A stretch of DNA of 64,000 nucleotides from UBA7236 sp964463165 (GTDB lineage: Bacteria; Bacteroidota; Bacteroidia; Chitinophagales; BACL12). The stretch's first letter is position 1, and every line of letters starts with the position of its first letter. The translations under genes and the position numbers were made by a program. Positions 56,278-63,801 of this stretch are shown here, in pieces. The DNA lies in contig CAYXBK010000018.1 in the NCBI GenBank assembly GCA_964463165.1, positions 33,927-97,926 on the forward strand, written 5' to 3'. Below the pieces are notes generated by a model, which was given only the letters and a program-made list of their open reading frames with translations, searched no databases and had not been told where the DNA came from.

Positions 56278-56904
56278 TCAATTATTCTCTTCTTCAATTT
56301 TAATATTGATCCCGACTGTCAGCCAAACGATCCAGAGTAAAACTGTAACGATTAAAACAGGAACAGGAAACCAAAACGACAAGATCGCAAGCAGAAAATA
56401 TCCGGTCATGGAATAAAAGGCATATTTCAAATTTTTACGAATTTCTATATTCGCTTTTTCACCGGTGCTGAGTTTTCCACGGAGTCCGGTGCTGCAAATC
56501 AGTATCCAGCCAACTGATTGCAGCATTAAAACGATATTATAAATAATTACGGCGGGCGCTGCATGATCGGTTAAAATATATTCGCCGATCAACGCTGTTG
56601 GAAATGGAATGAAAACAACAGACAACAACAATACGCCATTTGCATACATAAAAGCGGCAGTCGACCGGGCGGCGAGTTTCAATGCATTATGATGATTTAC
56701 CCAGGTGATGAGTATGATCGCAAAGCTCAATATAAATGCAAAAATTGAAGGCAGTATATCCTTTAATGCCTGCCACATTTCAGCATTGTTGTTTATTTCC
56801 CGATTTGCAGGAATTTTTATATCAATGATCAATAATGTCAATGCAATGGCAAATACACCATCACAAAACATTTCAAGGCGTGCGTTTGAGTGTGTGGTTG
56901 GCAT
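56278..56904 (-). CDS. TMEM175 (DUF1211) family potassium channel-like membrane protein
   Basis: 208 residues with about six helices. The first helix has the family signature RLEMFCDGVFAIALTLL (usual form RxxxFSDG), and a WVNHHN turn follows the third helix region. Bacterial TMEM175 members conduct potassium as tetramers. The usual Ser of FSDG is Cys here. Single gene. Confidence 0.88.
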   Translation of the reverse strand: MPTTHSNARLEMFCDGVFAIALTLLIIDIKIPANREINNNAEMWQALKDILPSIFAFILSFAIILITWVNHHNALKLAARSTAAFMYANGVLLLSVVFIPFPTALIGEYILTDHAAPAVIIYNIVLMLQSVGWILICSTGLRGKLSTGEKANIEIRKNLKYAFYSMTGYFLLAILSFWFPVPVLIVTVLLWIVWLTVGINIKIEEENN

Positions 56905-56958
56905 ATGATCATTTTGGGAAACTAAAAAAAAAATTAAATAGTCAAAGAAATTTATTTT

Positions 56959-57621
56959 TTATTCGAGGCTGAAAGCCAACGGCATGGTAACACAAACAGA
57001 TATCGCTTTTTCATCGAGCATAGGTGGCGATAAAAATTTAAATTCACGTATTACACGCACCGATTCTTTATCCAGGATTGGTGCAACACCCCTCTTTACT
57101 TTTATTTCTGAAATTTTACCATCCGCACCAATCATAAACGTGAGTAATATCATCCCTTCGAGGCCATTATCTCGGGCGAGCCGTGGATAGTCTATAAACT
57201 TGTTGAGATACTGATAAATAGTTAAACCGTTTGGAATTCCCGGTGCTTTATAAAGAAGTACTGTATCATCTTTAAAATAATCAGTGAGTGTGATATCCTG
57301 CTGACAGTTATCCTCACTGTAGACAAGTTCAAAATCATAATTCAATTCCATTTTCCTGCTGCCATAATTCACGATCCAAACACCAACCGGCTCATCTCCT
57401 TTTAATGATTCACGCCGGATGACCTCATCTGTTGCGAGATATTTTACTTCCGTGGTTTTTGTTCCGTCCGGAAATTGCGTAACTGTACGAATGTATTGCG
57501 CCTTTGCTTCGGTTGTTTCCTTTGATAAATATTCATCTTTATAATAATGCGCTTCGGTGGTTTGAGCAAATGTTTTTCCGGAGATAAACAAAATCGAAAT
57601 TGTCAATATGAATTTCTGCAT
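56959..57621 (-). CDS. TonB C-terminal-domain protein with signal peptide
   Basis: 220 residues. The signal peptide (cleavage near TFAQ) replaces the usual TonB membrane anchor and Pro-rich spacer. A beta-rich part with MORN-like motifs (FPDGTKTTEVKYLA) is followed by the TonB domain: YPRLARDNGLEGMILLTFMI, GKISEIKVKRG, LDKESVRVIREFKF. Because it lacks the anchor it cannot act as a classic energy transducer. Many Bacteroidota have such secreted TonB-fold proteins of unknown role. Confidence 0.8.
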   Translation of the reverse strand: MQKFILTISILFISGKTFAQTTEAHYYKDEYLSKETTEAKAQYIRTVTQFPDGTKTTEVKYLATDEVIRRESLKGDEPVGVWIVNYGSRKMELNYDFELVYSEDNCQQDITLTDYFKDDTVLLYKAPGIPNGLTIYQYLNKFIDYPRLARDNGLEGMILLTFMIGADGKISEIKVKRGVAPILDKESVRVIREFKFLSPPMLDEKAISVCVTMPLAFSLE

Positions 57622-57729
57622 AAGATGTATAAATTAAAAAAGAGAATTTGTGATTTGTGTTAAACAAATCTACACAATTCTCCTTTTAACCAATTACAGC
57701 AGTTAACTGATTATAGCAGAAACTAATGA

Positions 57730-57764
57730 TTGATTATTGATTATTGGTTATGAGTTATTGATTT
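57730..57764. repeat. Heptamer-period repeat, five units
   Basis: TTGATTA, TTGATTA, TTGGTTA, TGAGTTA, TTGATTT: another 7-bp-period block of different sequence. It touches the stop codon of the 94-residue membrane protein. Confidence 0.7.
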
Positions 57765-58047
57765 ATGAACCGGCTATCGGAGAATTGAATATGCCTACGG
57801 CGAGTTCGGCCCAGATCAGGAAAAAAGCAAGTAAAGCGGCGCCGCAAAGCAGCACTCGGTTTCTTACACTTTGCACTTTGCGCAACACAATTTCAATTAC
57901 GATTCCGGTCGAGAACAACAGAAATCCCATAATTGCGAAATCCCGTGCATCCCAGTCTACGCCCGTATTAAATTGCATAGCAAACAATGGCAGCGATAAT
58001 AACAGAGCCGCGACTGCGAGAATGATGATAAGCCTTTTGTTTTTCAT
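57763..58047 (-). CDS. Small three-helix membrane protein
   Basis: 94 residues: helices at about 6-24 (IIILAVAALLLSLPLFA), 35-53 and 67-86, with an Asp-Trp-Asp loop after the first. The pattern resembles small unannotated Bacteroidota membrane proteins. It is flanked on both sides by heptamer-period repeats (57730 and 58086). No family recognised. Confidence 0.65.
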   Translation of the reverse strand: MKNKRLIIILAVAALLLSLPLFAMQFNTGVDWDARDFAIMGFLLFSTGIVIEIVLRKVQSVRNRVLLCGAALLAFFLIWAELAVGIFNSPIAGS

Positions 58048-58085
58048 ATTTTTTTGGTTGAACAGTTAATTTTTATTGGTTATTT

Positions 58086-58120
58086 GGCTGCTGGCTGCTA
58101 GTAGCTAATAGCTAGCGGCC
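58086..58120. repeat. Heptamer-period repeat, five units
   Basis: GGCTGCT, GGCTGCT, AGTAGCT, AATAGCT, AGCGGCC, upstream of the 94-residue membrane protein gene. Same period as the other blocks, with a different core sequence. Confidence 0.7.
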
Positions 58121-58278
58121 ACCTTCTAATTAAAAGTGCTTTGATGTACAAAGTTGTTGAACCTAAACCATACCTGCAAATTTTATTTGAGGAAATAAGA
58201 AAATTTAACGTTTGGTCATCAGCCGGGTAGTGAAGCTTTTTTTGCTAAATGGCTTTCGTTTAAATGTGAGTCGAAAGG

Positions 58279-58515
58279 TTATTTTGCGTTCTTCTCAAGG
58301 ATCCTCTTTTTAATGTAGAAAACAGGTATTGCATAAATAAGGGTAACAAATAACGAGAGCATTATTGGAAAATACTTGTCCGTTTGAAATACCTTACAAT
58401 AAATTGAAATAAAAAAACTGCCCGGAGGTATATCAGCAAGAACTGTAACTAATACAATAAAGAAAACGATCGCGACACTGTATTCGAGAATTTTAATTTT
58501 TGTTGAATCGGTCAT
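58279..58515 (-). CDS. Small two-helix membrane protein
   Basis: 78 residues with two hydrophobic helices (YSVAIVFFIVLVTVLADI and FPIMLSLFVTLIYAIPVFYI) and a basic C-terminal tail (KKRILEKNAK). Single gene, no family recognised. Confidence 0.55.
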   Translation of the reverse strand: MTDSTKIKILEYSVAIVFFIVLVTVLADIPPGSFFISIYCKVFQTDKYFPIMLSLFVTLIYAIPVFYIKKRILEKNAK

Positions 58516-58605
58516 GAACTTCTAATGTTTGTTTGGCAATTATATTACTAATTAATTGGTGAATCGTGTTGATGAAGACACAAACCGTGAATAAATATGT
58601 CGTTG

Positions 58606-59229
58606 CTAATTATCAAATAATGGAGATTCTGCATCGCAATAATTTAAACCCAGTTCGCTGCAAAAGTCTTTAAGTTTATTTCTTCCCTCCTTTCCGAAAC
58701 CTCTGAATCCGGAGTCACTTGACCTCTCCAGGGCGCCGATATCAGGTGAAGACCGCAACCAGTTGCATTCAAAACAAATGCTTACATATGCAATTACTTT
58801 ATCCTTATTATAAAATACAAGTCCCATTCTCGGATCAAAACATCCTGCCGTATATCCTCTGTAAGTCAAGGTATCGTTTAATATATCCAAAATTCTCGTT
58901 GACTGACCTTCAGATAATTTCACGCCCGGCAGTTCTGCCGTATGATTTAATTCTGATTTATAAACAGTAATGATCTGGTTATCCTCCTGATGCCCGCGTC
59001 CATTATACGCATAAGCGATCACAGATTCAAATTTCAAGAAAGGGAATTCGGATAATTTTTCTTCCGGTTCGGGCAATACATTTTCTCTTGTAGTTTCATT
59101 TACAACATTAACAGCTTTGGGAGTTTTTTTGCAGCTGGAAAGCACAAGGATAAACAGCACACCTAAATAGTACGTGCTCAATCGAAACTGAAACTTATTT
59201 ATCCGATCAGAAAAATGCCGTAACATCAT
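58606..59229 (-). CDS. Lipoprotein of unknown function
   Basis: 207 residues; a hydrophobic segment ends in the lipobox LSSC (residues 30-33), a long leader for a lipoprotein. The mature part has a two-Cys segment (VSICFECNW) and late Cys residues (LKDFCSELGLNYCD) that may form disulfides. The start overlaps the end of the preceding 328-residue membrane protein gene by 23 bases, so they are co-translated. No family recognised. Confidence 0.65.
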   Translation of the reverse strand: MMLRHFSDRINKFQFRLSTYYLGVLFILVLSSCKKTPKAVNVVNETTRENVLPEPEEKLSEFPFLKFESVIAYAYNGRGHQEDNQIITVYKSELNHTAELPGVKLSEGQSTRILDILNDTLTYRGYTAGCFDPRMGLVFYNKDKVIAYVSICFECNWLRSSPDIGALERSSDSGFRGFGKEGRNKLKDFCSELGLNYCDAESPLFDN

Positions 59230-60193
59230 TATTTTCTTTCAGTGATTCATCCAATAATTTAGTTATGGAAAGCTTCTTCCCGGAGTCCCAGTATTTTTCA
59301 AATTCCGTATGCAGTGATTTATTAAATTCTGCTGAAGAAGAGACAATACAATCTGAGGGCTTCATGATATTATCTTTTGTTGGGAGATAAAAAATTGAAT
59401 AGGGCTTTCCTTCGGATGATTGCGTTGTTGTGAAAAAACTTTGCGTCGGTATGAAATCTGATTTCACAACTTTTACGATCAATTGATTTTGAAGGTCAAT
59501 TTTTTCAGTTGAAGCATCTGCTTGTTTTTTCATATTTCTGACAAACTCTTTCAGATTTTCGAACCGTGGCAGGAAATACGTATTGTTTAAATCTTCCTTA
59601 TCGGAATAAATCAAAACAAGCTGTAATTTAAAATCAGGATCCTTGAACCATGCAAATTTTGTTTTTGCATGTTCTTCGGTTGCAAGTTTCAAAGGCGCAT
59701 TAAACCATTCGAATGTGCCGCCGCCTTTTTCCCATATCTCCTTTCTCCGCGGATCATCGATCTTGATTGCCTCAGTATTAAAATTATGCAACTGCTTTTC
59801 AAGCGAGTCGATTTTTACTTTATCGGCCGCTTTTATGCTGGAGATCATTTTTTCATTCGTCAAGCGCTTATATGAAAAAAGCGATGCCAAAACAATAGCA
59901 AATACAAGAAAGCCTCCCGATATCTGTGAAATATTAATACCGAATAATTTCACTTTATTTCCTTCAATGGTTCCGATTATCAGGAAACTCAGCATTCCTA
60001 AGAAAAATCCAAGTAAAATAAAGCCGATCGCATTCAGCATTTCATCATGCGGAAAATACAATACCGTACAGGTTATTACCAGGAAAAATATTGAAATTAA
60101 AATAGCAGCAAACTCACGCTGACTTAAATTGTTTGATTTTTTGTCATCCTTGATTTCAGGGTTGGGGTTTTTGGGTTTTGGTGTTTTGGGCAT
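59207..60193 (-). CDS. Membrane protein with Pro/Lys-rich N-terminus and soluble C-terminal domain
   Basis: 328 residues. The N-terminus is MPKTPKPKNPNPEIKDDKKS, followed by three hydrophobic helices (about 28-46, 55-73 and 88-106), a short coiled coil (AADKVKIDSLEKQLHNF) and a soluble C-terminal domain of about 190 residues (TFEWFNAPLKLA, FKLQLVLIYSDKEDL, YSIFYLPTKDNIMKPSD). No known fold is recognised. The lipoprotein gene that follows overlaps it by 23 bases. It may belong to the same accessory region as the TIR operon upstream, 146 bases away on the same strand. Confidence 0.65.
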   Translation of the reverse strand: MPKTPKPKNPNPEIKDDKKSNNLSQREFAAILISIFFLVITCTVLYFPHDEMLNAIGFILLGFFLGMLSFLIIGTIEGNKVKLFGINISQISGGFLVFAIVLASLFSYKRLTNEKMISSIKAADKVKIDSLEKQLHNFNTEAIKIDDPRRKEIWEKGGGTFEWFNAPLKLATEEHAKTKFAWFKDPDFKLQLVLIYSDKEDLNNTYFLPRFENLKEFVRNMKKQADASTEKIDLQNQLIVKVVKSDFIPTQSFFTTTQSSEGKPYSIFYLPTKDNIMKPSDCIVSSSAEFNKSLHTEFEKYWDSGKKLSITKLLDESLKENNDVTAFF

Positions 60194-60339
60194 ATGGTGG
60201 GTTTTAGATTAAAAATAAAAGTATTCGGAGCTAAGGTGCGGTCGGCTTTCGAAACACAAGCTTTCAATTTATTACAAAAATATATTCGACGTACAAAGAT
60301 GCAAGTTTAAACTTCATTAGACCTGCCGCAAAACCCCTA

Positions 60340-61302
60340 TTATGCGTTTGTTTTTTTACTCATGTCCCTTATCGAATCAAAAATTTTATTCATGGCGTCC
60401 ATAATTTTGGGGTCATAATTGTCAGCCGATATTGTTGAAAAAGATGATTCTCTGTTGTAGTTCCAGTTTTGAAAAATCTCTTTGAAGTCATTAGGATTTA
60501 TTGTCTGTTCGAATACCTTAATGTAAAATTTGCCAAAAGAAATTGCGTGAATTTTGTCAGCGTTTTTTAATGACTCATTCATATATGATTTTGATAAGGT
60601 GAATGCATATTTAGATGACGTCAATAACAGCACCAAAAGAATTGAACCTTTTATCGCAAGATACAACACCTTTTGGAGGTCTATGGCTGATTGGCTTTTA
60701 GTGTCAATAATTACTAGTGTTATTGTTGCCCCTATACCTGCGATAATAGAAATGTATCCTAAAAAATTCCAAATATTTGAAGTTTTTTTTAGGCTATCTT
60801 CTCTGCTTTTTAAGTCTTTTAGAATTGGTTCGATGTAATCTGCTATAGAAATGTTTATCTTTTCAATTCTTTCTTTCTGCTTTTCTTTTTCTGATTCTAT
60901 TTTTCCTTCATACTTGTCAAGAGATGCCTTAACAACAAGAAGTGTCGTTGCGACATCCTTGTCTAGAGCATTGACATAAATTGCACTGCTTAATTCCGAA
61001 GGTAAGTCTGTCGGTCGAATTAGAATTGGTAAAATTATTTTTCCTGAAGTCTGAGAATATCCGACAATACGGTTATACTCACTAATTGCAGATTTAGAAC
61101 CAATATAGTCCGGTGAAAGTAGAATTATAAAATAGTCTGATTTGCGAATTTTCTCAAAAATTGCTCTTGTAAAATCTTCACCTACTAAAATATCTCTATC
61201 ACTAAGAACTTCATATCCTAATTCCACGAAACCTTTGAAATAAAGGTCGGCTGTCTCTTTGTCCTTATGAGAGTAGCTAATGAATATTACTTTTTTTGTC
61301 AT
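60340..61302 (-). CDS. TIR-domain membrane protein (candidate NADase effector)
   Basis: 320 residues. The TIR domain (about 1-125) has VIFISYSHKD at the start, ILLSPDYIGSKSAISEYNRI in the middle and LPILIRPTDLP after. Glu75, in the SxxxxE region, fits the catalytic Glu of NAD-cleaving TIRs. A charged coiled coil (130-170) leads to two membrane helices (about 177-199 and 212-228) and an 80-residue C-terminal part. This is the last gene of the four-gene unit 63801-60340 and begins 46 bases after the 45-residue gene. Such proteins are often antiphage effectors; a metabolic or signalling role cannot be excluded. Confidence 0.85.
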   Translation of the reverse strand: MTKKVIFISYSHKDKETADLYFKGFVELGYEVLSDRDILVGEDFTRAIFEKIRKSDYFIILLSPDYIGSKSAISEYNRIVGYSQTSGKIILPILIRPTDLPSELSSAIYVNALDKDVATTLLVVKASLDKYEGKIESEKEKQKERIEKINISIADYIEPILKDLKSREDSLKKTSNIWNFLGYISIIAGIGATITLVIIDTKSQSAIDLQKVLYLAIKGSILLVLLLTSSKYAFTLSKSYMNESLKNADKIHAISFGKFYIKVFEQTINPNDFKEIFQNWNYNRESSFSTISADNYDPKIMDAMNKIFDSIRDMSKKTNA

Positions 61303-61348
61303 GTCTTATGGTATGTCTTGTTTAAAATGACGCATAACAAAGAAGGGA

Positions 61349-61486
61349 TTAAATAAGCTTTAAAGACGTGATGAGAAGTACGACTGTTTGTATAACAAGA
61401 ACAGTTTGTATTACTGTCAATGTTCTATTTTTTACATTTTCTGTTAATCTTATGTTAGCAGCACTTCTACTTCTTACGAATATCAT
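61349..61486 (-). CDS. 45-residue single-helix membrane microprotein
   Basis: The start ATG overlaps the stop TGA of the upstream IucA/IucC-like gene as ATGA (61486-61483), the classic coupled-translation layout. The protein begins MIFVRSRSAANIRLTENVKN, then one hydrophobic helix (residues 23-41, LTVIQTVLVIQTVVLLITS), and ends LKLI. It was found by reading the gap, as it is below usual ORF cut-offs. It fits a small membrane partner or regulator of the neighbouring TIR membrane protein. It could also be a chance frame, but the ATGA overlap and helix argue against that. Confidence 0.55.
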   Translation of the reverse strand: MIFVRSRSAANIRLTENVKNRTLTVIQTVLVIQTVVLLITSLKLI

Positions 61487-62739
61487 TTAAATCTAAATTT
61501 TGGGTTGTCATGCTCTAGATATGGCCTGTCACTTATACTTTGGTCAACAAGAACTTTTTCAAATGTGAACCACTTGTCCTTCGGAAAAAAATCAGAGGGT
61601 AGTTTGTCAATGTGTTGCTGTGCTATTACTTTTATTCTCATCAAAGAGTTGTTGAAATTTACCTTGTAATACTTGTAGAGGAAAATTGCCAAGGGTTCCA
61701 ATATGTAGTCACCCAACTTGAAGTCATACATGAAACTGTGCTTAATTGCGTAGTTGTATTGCTCTTTAAATAGACACTTGTAGGGATAGCTCTCAAAGTC
61801 ATGTTTGATATTCAGTTGTTCCATCATAGTTATGTCTTTGTCCACCGACTCCAAGTCACGCATAACAAATTTTGTCTGTGTAAAATCTTTATTGAAAGCA
61901 ATCAATAAATTTTGTGCGTTCCATTCTGCTTGCAATCCAAGTTTTAGTATTAGTTCAAAATAGCATTTGAGCATTGGAGAAATCAAAAGTTCAAATACAT
62001 ATTTTTCAGGGTCTGACTTTGTGAAATCAATAATCTGTTTGAGAATAGGAAATTCATGAGTTGCTTGTCTGTCAAAAGAAAAAAGAGAGAAAGCAGGTAA
62101 TAAATACTTTGCTTCATCAGATGTAAGTGCATAGGGATTACTTTCTCTCCAAACCATTCCCCATTGAGTATTTACTCCCTCAAGCTCGGATTCTAAAACT
62201 CTTGCTCCTGGCTCACGAAGTAGTGATAATTCTTTCGGTAGTATTTTATCGTCAATTGCTTTTGAAATAATTATTGATGTTTCAGGTCCACCAATTGCCT
62301 TATTGTATGGCAACTCTCTTCTAACTCTTCCTAAGATCCCTTCATAGTGCAACTTGATAAAATCTTGTGGTTGTCTGTTTAAGATTTGAACTGTCCTACC
62401 GCTTGCGGTAGGAGAAACTTTCAAACCTTTATCAATTAAAATTTTCAAATTGTTTTGGCGAAAGAAAATGTTGTCCGCCATGTCAGGGTGAACAATAATC
62501 CAGTTCTCACCATTTGTGAAGAATTCTCCTGCCCAATTGGGAATACTGCCAAATGTTTTAAAGTTTTCTTGTGGAGCAATGCAAATGAAAGGATGAAACC
62601 AACTTACAATACCAAATGGGCTTGTCTCAGGAGAGGTTGTATAGATTGTTGTAAAGCCGCTGGGTGAGCCATCATTTAGATACCTCTCAATTCGTTGGCT
62701 TACGCTTGGATAGTTATTTAATATTTCTGCAAGCAACAC
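61483..62739 (-). CDS. Short IucA/IucC-like (NIS synthetase family) protein
   Basis: 418 residues from a GTG at 62739, 3 bases after the TPR gene stop. It resembles NRPS-independent siderophore synthetases. IIVHPDMADN is followed by SPTASGRTVQ with the ATP-site pattern S113-x-R115-T116, then FIKLHYEGILGRVRRELP and GGPETS. In the C-terminal half, LREPGARVLESELEG, WGMVWRESNP, AEWNAQNLLIAF (272-282; the usual ExHxQN has Asn for His) and FVMRDLES follow. It is about one third shorter than IucA/IucC. No siderophore transport or biosynthesis genes are nearby. The family call is from motif order only. Confidence 0.6.
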   Translation of the reverse strand: MLLAEILNNYPSVSQRIERYLNDGSPSGFTTIYTTSPETSPFGIVSWFHPFICIAPQENFKTFGSIPNWAGEFFTNGENWIIVHPDMADNIFFRQNNLKILIDKGLKVSPTASGRTVQILNRQPQDFIKLHYEGILGRVRRELPYNKAIGGPETSIIISKAIDDKILPKELSLLREPGARVLESELEGVNTQWGMVWRESNPYALTSDEAKYLLPAFSLFSFDRQATHEFPILKQIIDFTKSDPEKYVFELLISPMLKCYFELILKLGLQAEWNAQNLLIAFNKDFTQTKFVMRDLESVDKDITMMEQLNIKHDFESYPYKCLFKEQYNYAIKHSFMYDFKLGDYILEPLAIFLYKYYKVNFNNSLMRIKVIAQQHIDKLPSDFFPKDKWFTFEKVLVDQSISDRPYLEHDNPKFRFK

Positions 62740-62742
62740 CTG

Positions 62743-63801
62743 CTATTTTATTTTGGTTTTGAGTTTCTCCAACTCAATATTGATTAGATTTTTTTCATAA
62801 AACATTCCAATGCTGTCAGCAAGTTGAAATGCCTCTCTAAGAGCTTGATTTGATTCTGGGTAATCGCCTCTTTCGTAATAGCACTTCCCAATCCCAATCA
62901 TGTTTGTAACAATTTGCTTGTTGAAATGATACTTTTTGGCTTCATGTAACCCATGCTTAAATACTTTCATTGCTTCCTCCTTTTCTCCACGCTTTAAAAG
63001 AATATCACCTTTCCTTGCGGATATTTTTATTGCCCATTCCTTATCAGGAATTTTTTTGTATTGTTCTTCTGCGGTGTGAATTTCCCTAATCGCTGTTTCA
63101 AGATTATCTCTTTTAAGTTCAAGCGAGCTTTTTGCAAAATGGATTTCGGCTATCAATTCATCTTTTTTCTTGTCGTGTGGTAGTGACTCTGTATATTGAA
63201 TTGCTAACTTCAGATATTCTTCGGCTTTCTCTAAGATTCCGTTTCGGTAATTGATACCGAATAAATGTCTGTACCCTTTTGCAAGATAGTAGCCATTGTT
63301 TTTTTCAGTGGCTAATTTTATCCCAAGGTCAAGTTTTTCTTTTGCTTCATCATACAATCCCAATTCAACATTTGTCCAACCCAAATCGTCAACTAAAGTT
63401 TTTACTTGTGCATTGAAATTATCGGTTTCAATCGCAGCATCGTAAACGAATTGTCCAATTGCTTTTCTTGCCAAATAGTTTTGACTTAACCAAAGTGGTG
63501 TGCTTAATGCAATTCCTAATCTTATGATTTCTTCGTTTGCTCCTTGTTTTTTCTTTTTTGAGAAGTAGAGTAATAGGTTCTCTACGAGATGGGTTTCAGA
63601 ATAATTGCTTACATAAAATTTTGAAGTTCGTCTGCCTAAGAAAAATCCCAATGCAAAAATCGCAATAGCGAAAAGTCCACCTGTTGTATAGTAGCCAACA
63701 AGTTTATACTCTTTAGGTAAAACCCAAAGGGTAATTATAAACCCTAAAATCGCCAAGCAAGAGGCTATTATGTTGAAGTATCTTTCAAATTGCGATGGCA
63801 T
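62743..63801 (-). CDS. Membrane-anchored TPR protein (candidate sensor)
   Basis: 352 residues. Two N-terminal membrane helices (about 10-28 and 37-55) are followed by a helical region and TPR repeats from about residue 130 to 345 (for example YDEAKEKLDLGIKLATE, LEKAEEYLKLAIQYTES, LETAIREIHTAEEQYK, EEAMKVFKHGLHEAKK, YPESNQALREAFQLA). It should face the cytoplasm and bind a partner protein or peptide. It is the first gene of the four-gene unit, 3 bases from the IucA/IucC-like gene. In bacterial immunity, TPR proteins often act as sensors or adaptors; here that is inference from context. Confidence 0.8.
   Translation of the reverse strand: MPSQFERYFNIIASCLAILGFIITLWVLPKEYKLVGYYTTGGLFAIAIFALGFFLGRRTSKFYVSNYSETHLVENLLLYFSKKKKQGANEEIIRLGIALSTPLWLSQNYLARKAIGQFVYDAAIETDNFNAQVKTLVDDLGWTNVELGLYDEAKEKLDLGIKLATEKNNGYYLAKGYRHLFGINYRNGILEKAEEYLKLAIQYTESLPHDKKKDELIAEIHFAKSSLELKRDNLETAIREIHTAEEQYKKIPDKEWAIKISARKGDILLKRGEKEEAMKVFKHGLHEAKKYHFNKQIVTNMIGIGKCYYERGDYPESNQALREAFQLADSIGMFYEKNLINIELEKLKTKIK

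Noticed and set aside
60340..61302. A Thoeris defence system
   Set aside because: A TIR protein is present but there is no ThsA-like SIR2/SLOG partner in the window. The neighbours are TPR and IucC-like genes instead.
61382..61418. Direct repeats TGTTTGTAT/CAGTTTGTAT as an operator for the TIR gene
   Set aside because: They fall inside the coding frame of the 45-residue protein, whose sequence explains them (VIQTV repeated).
61483..62739. A siderophore biosynthesis locus
   Set aside because: Only one short, divergent NIS-synthetase-like gene is present, with no monooxygenase, acyltransferase, exporter or ferric-siderophore receptor beside it.
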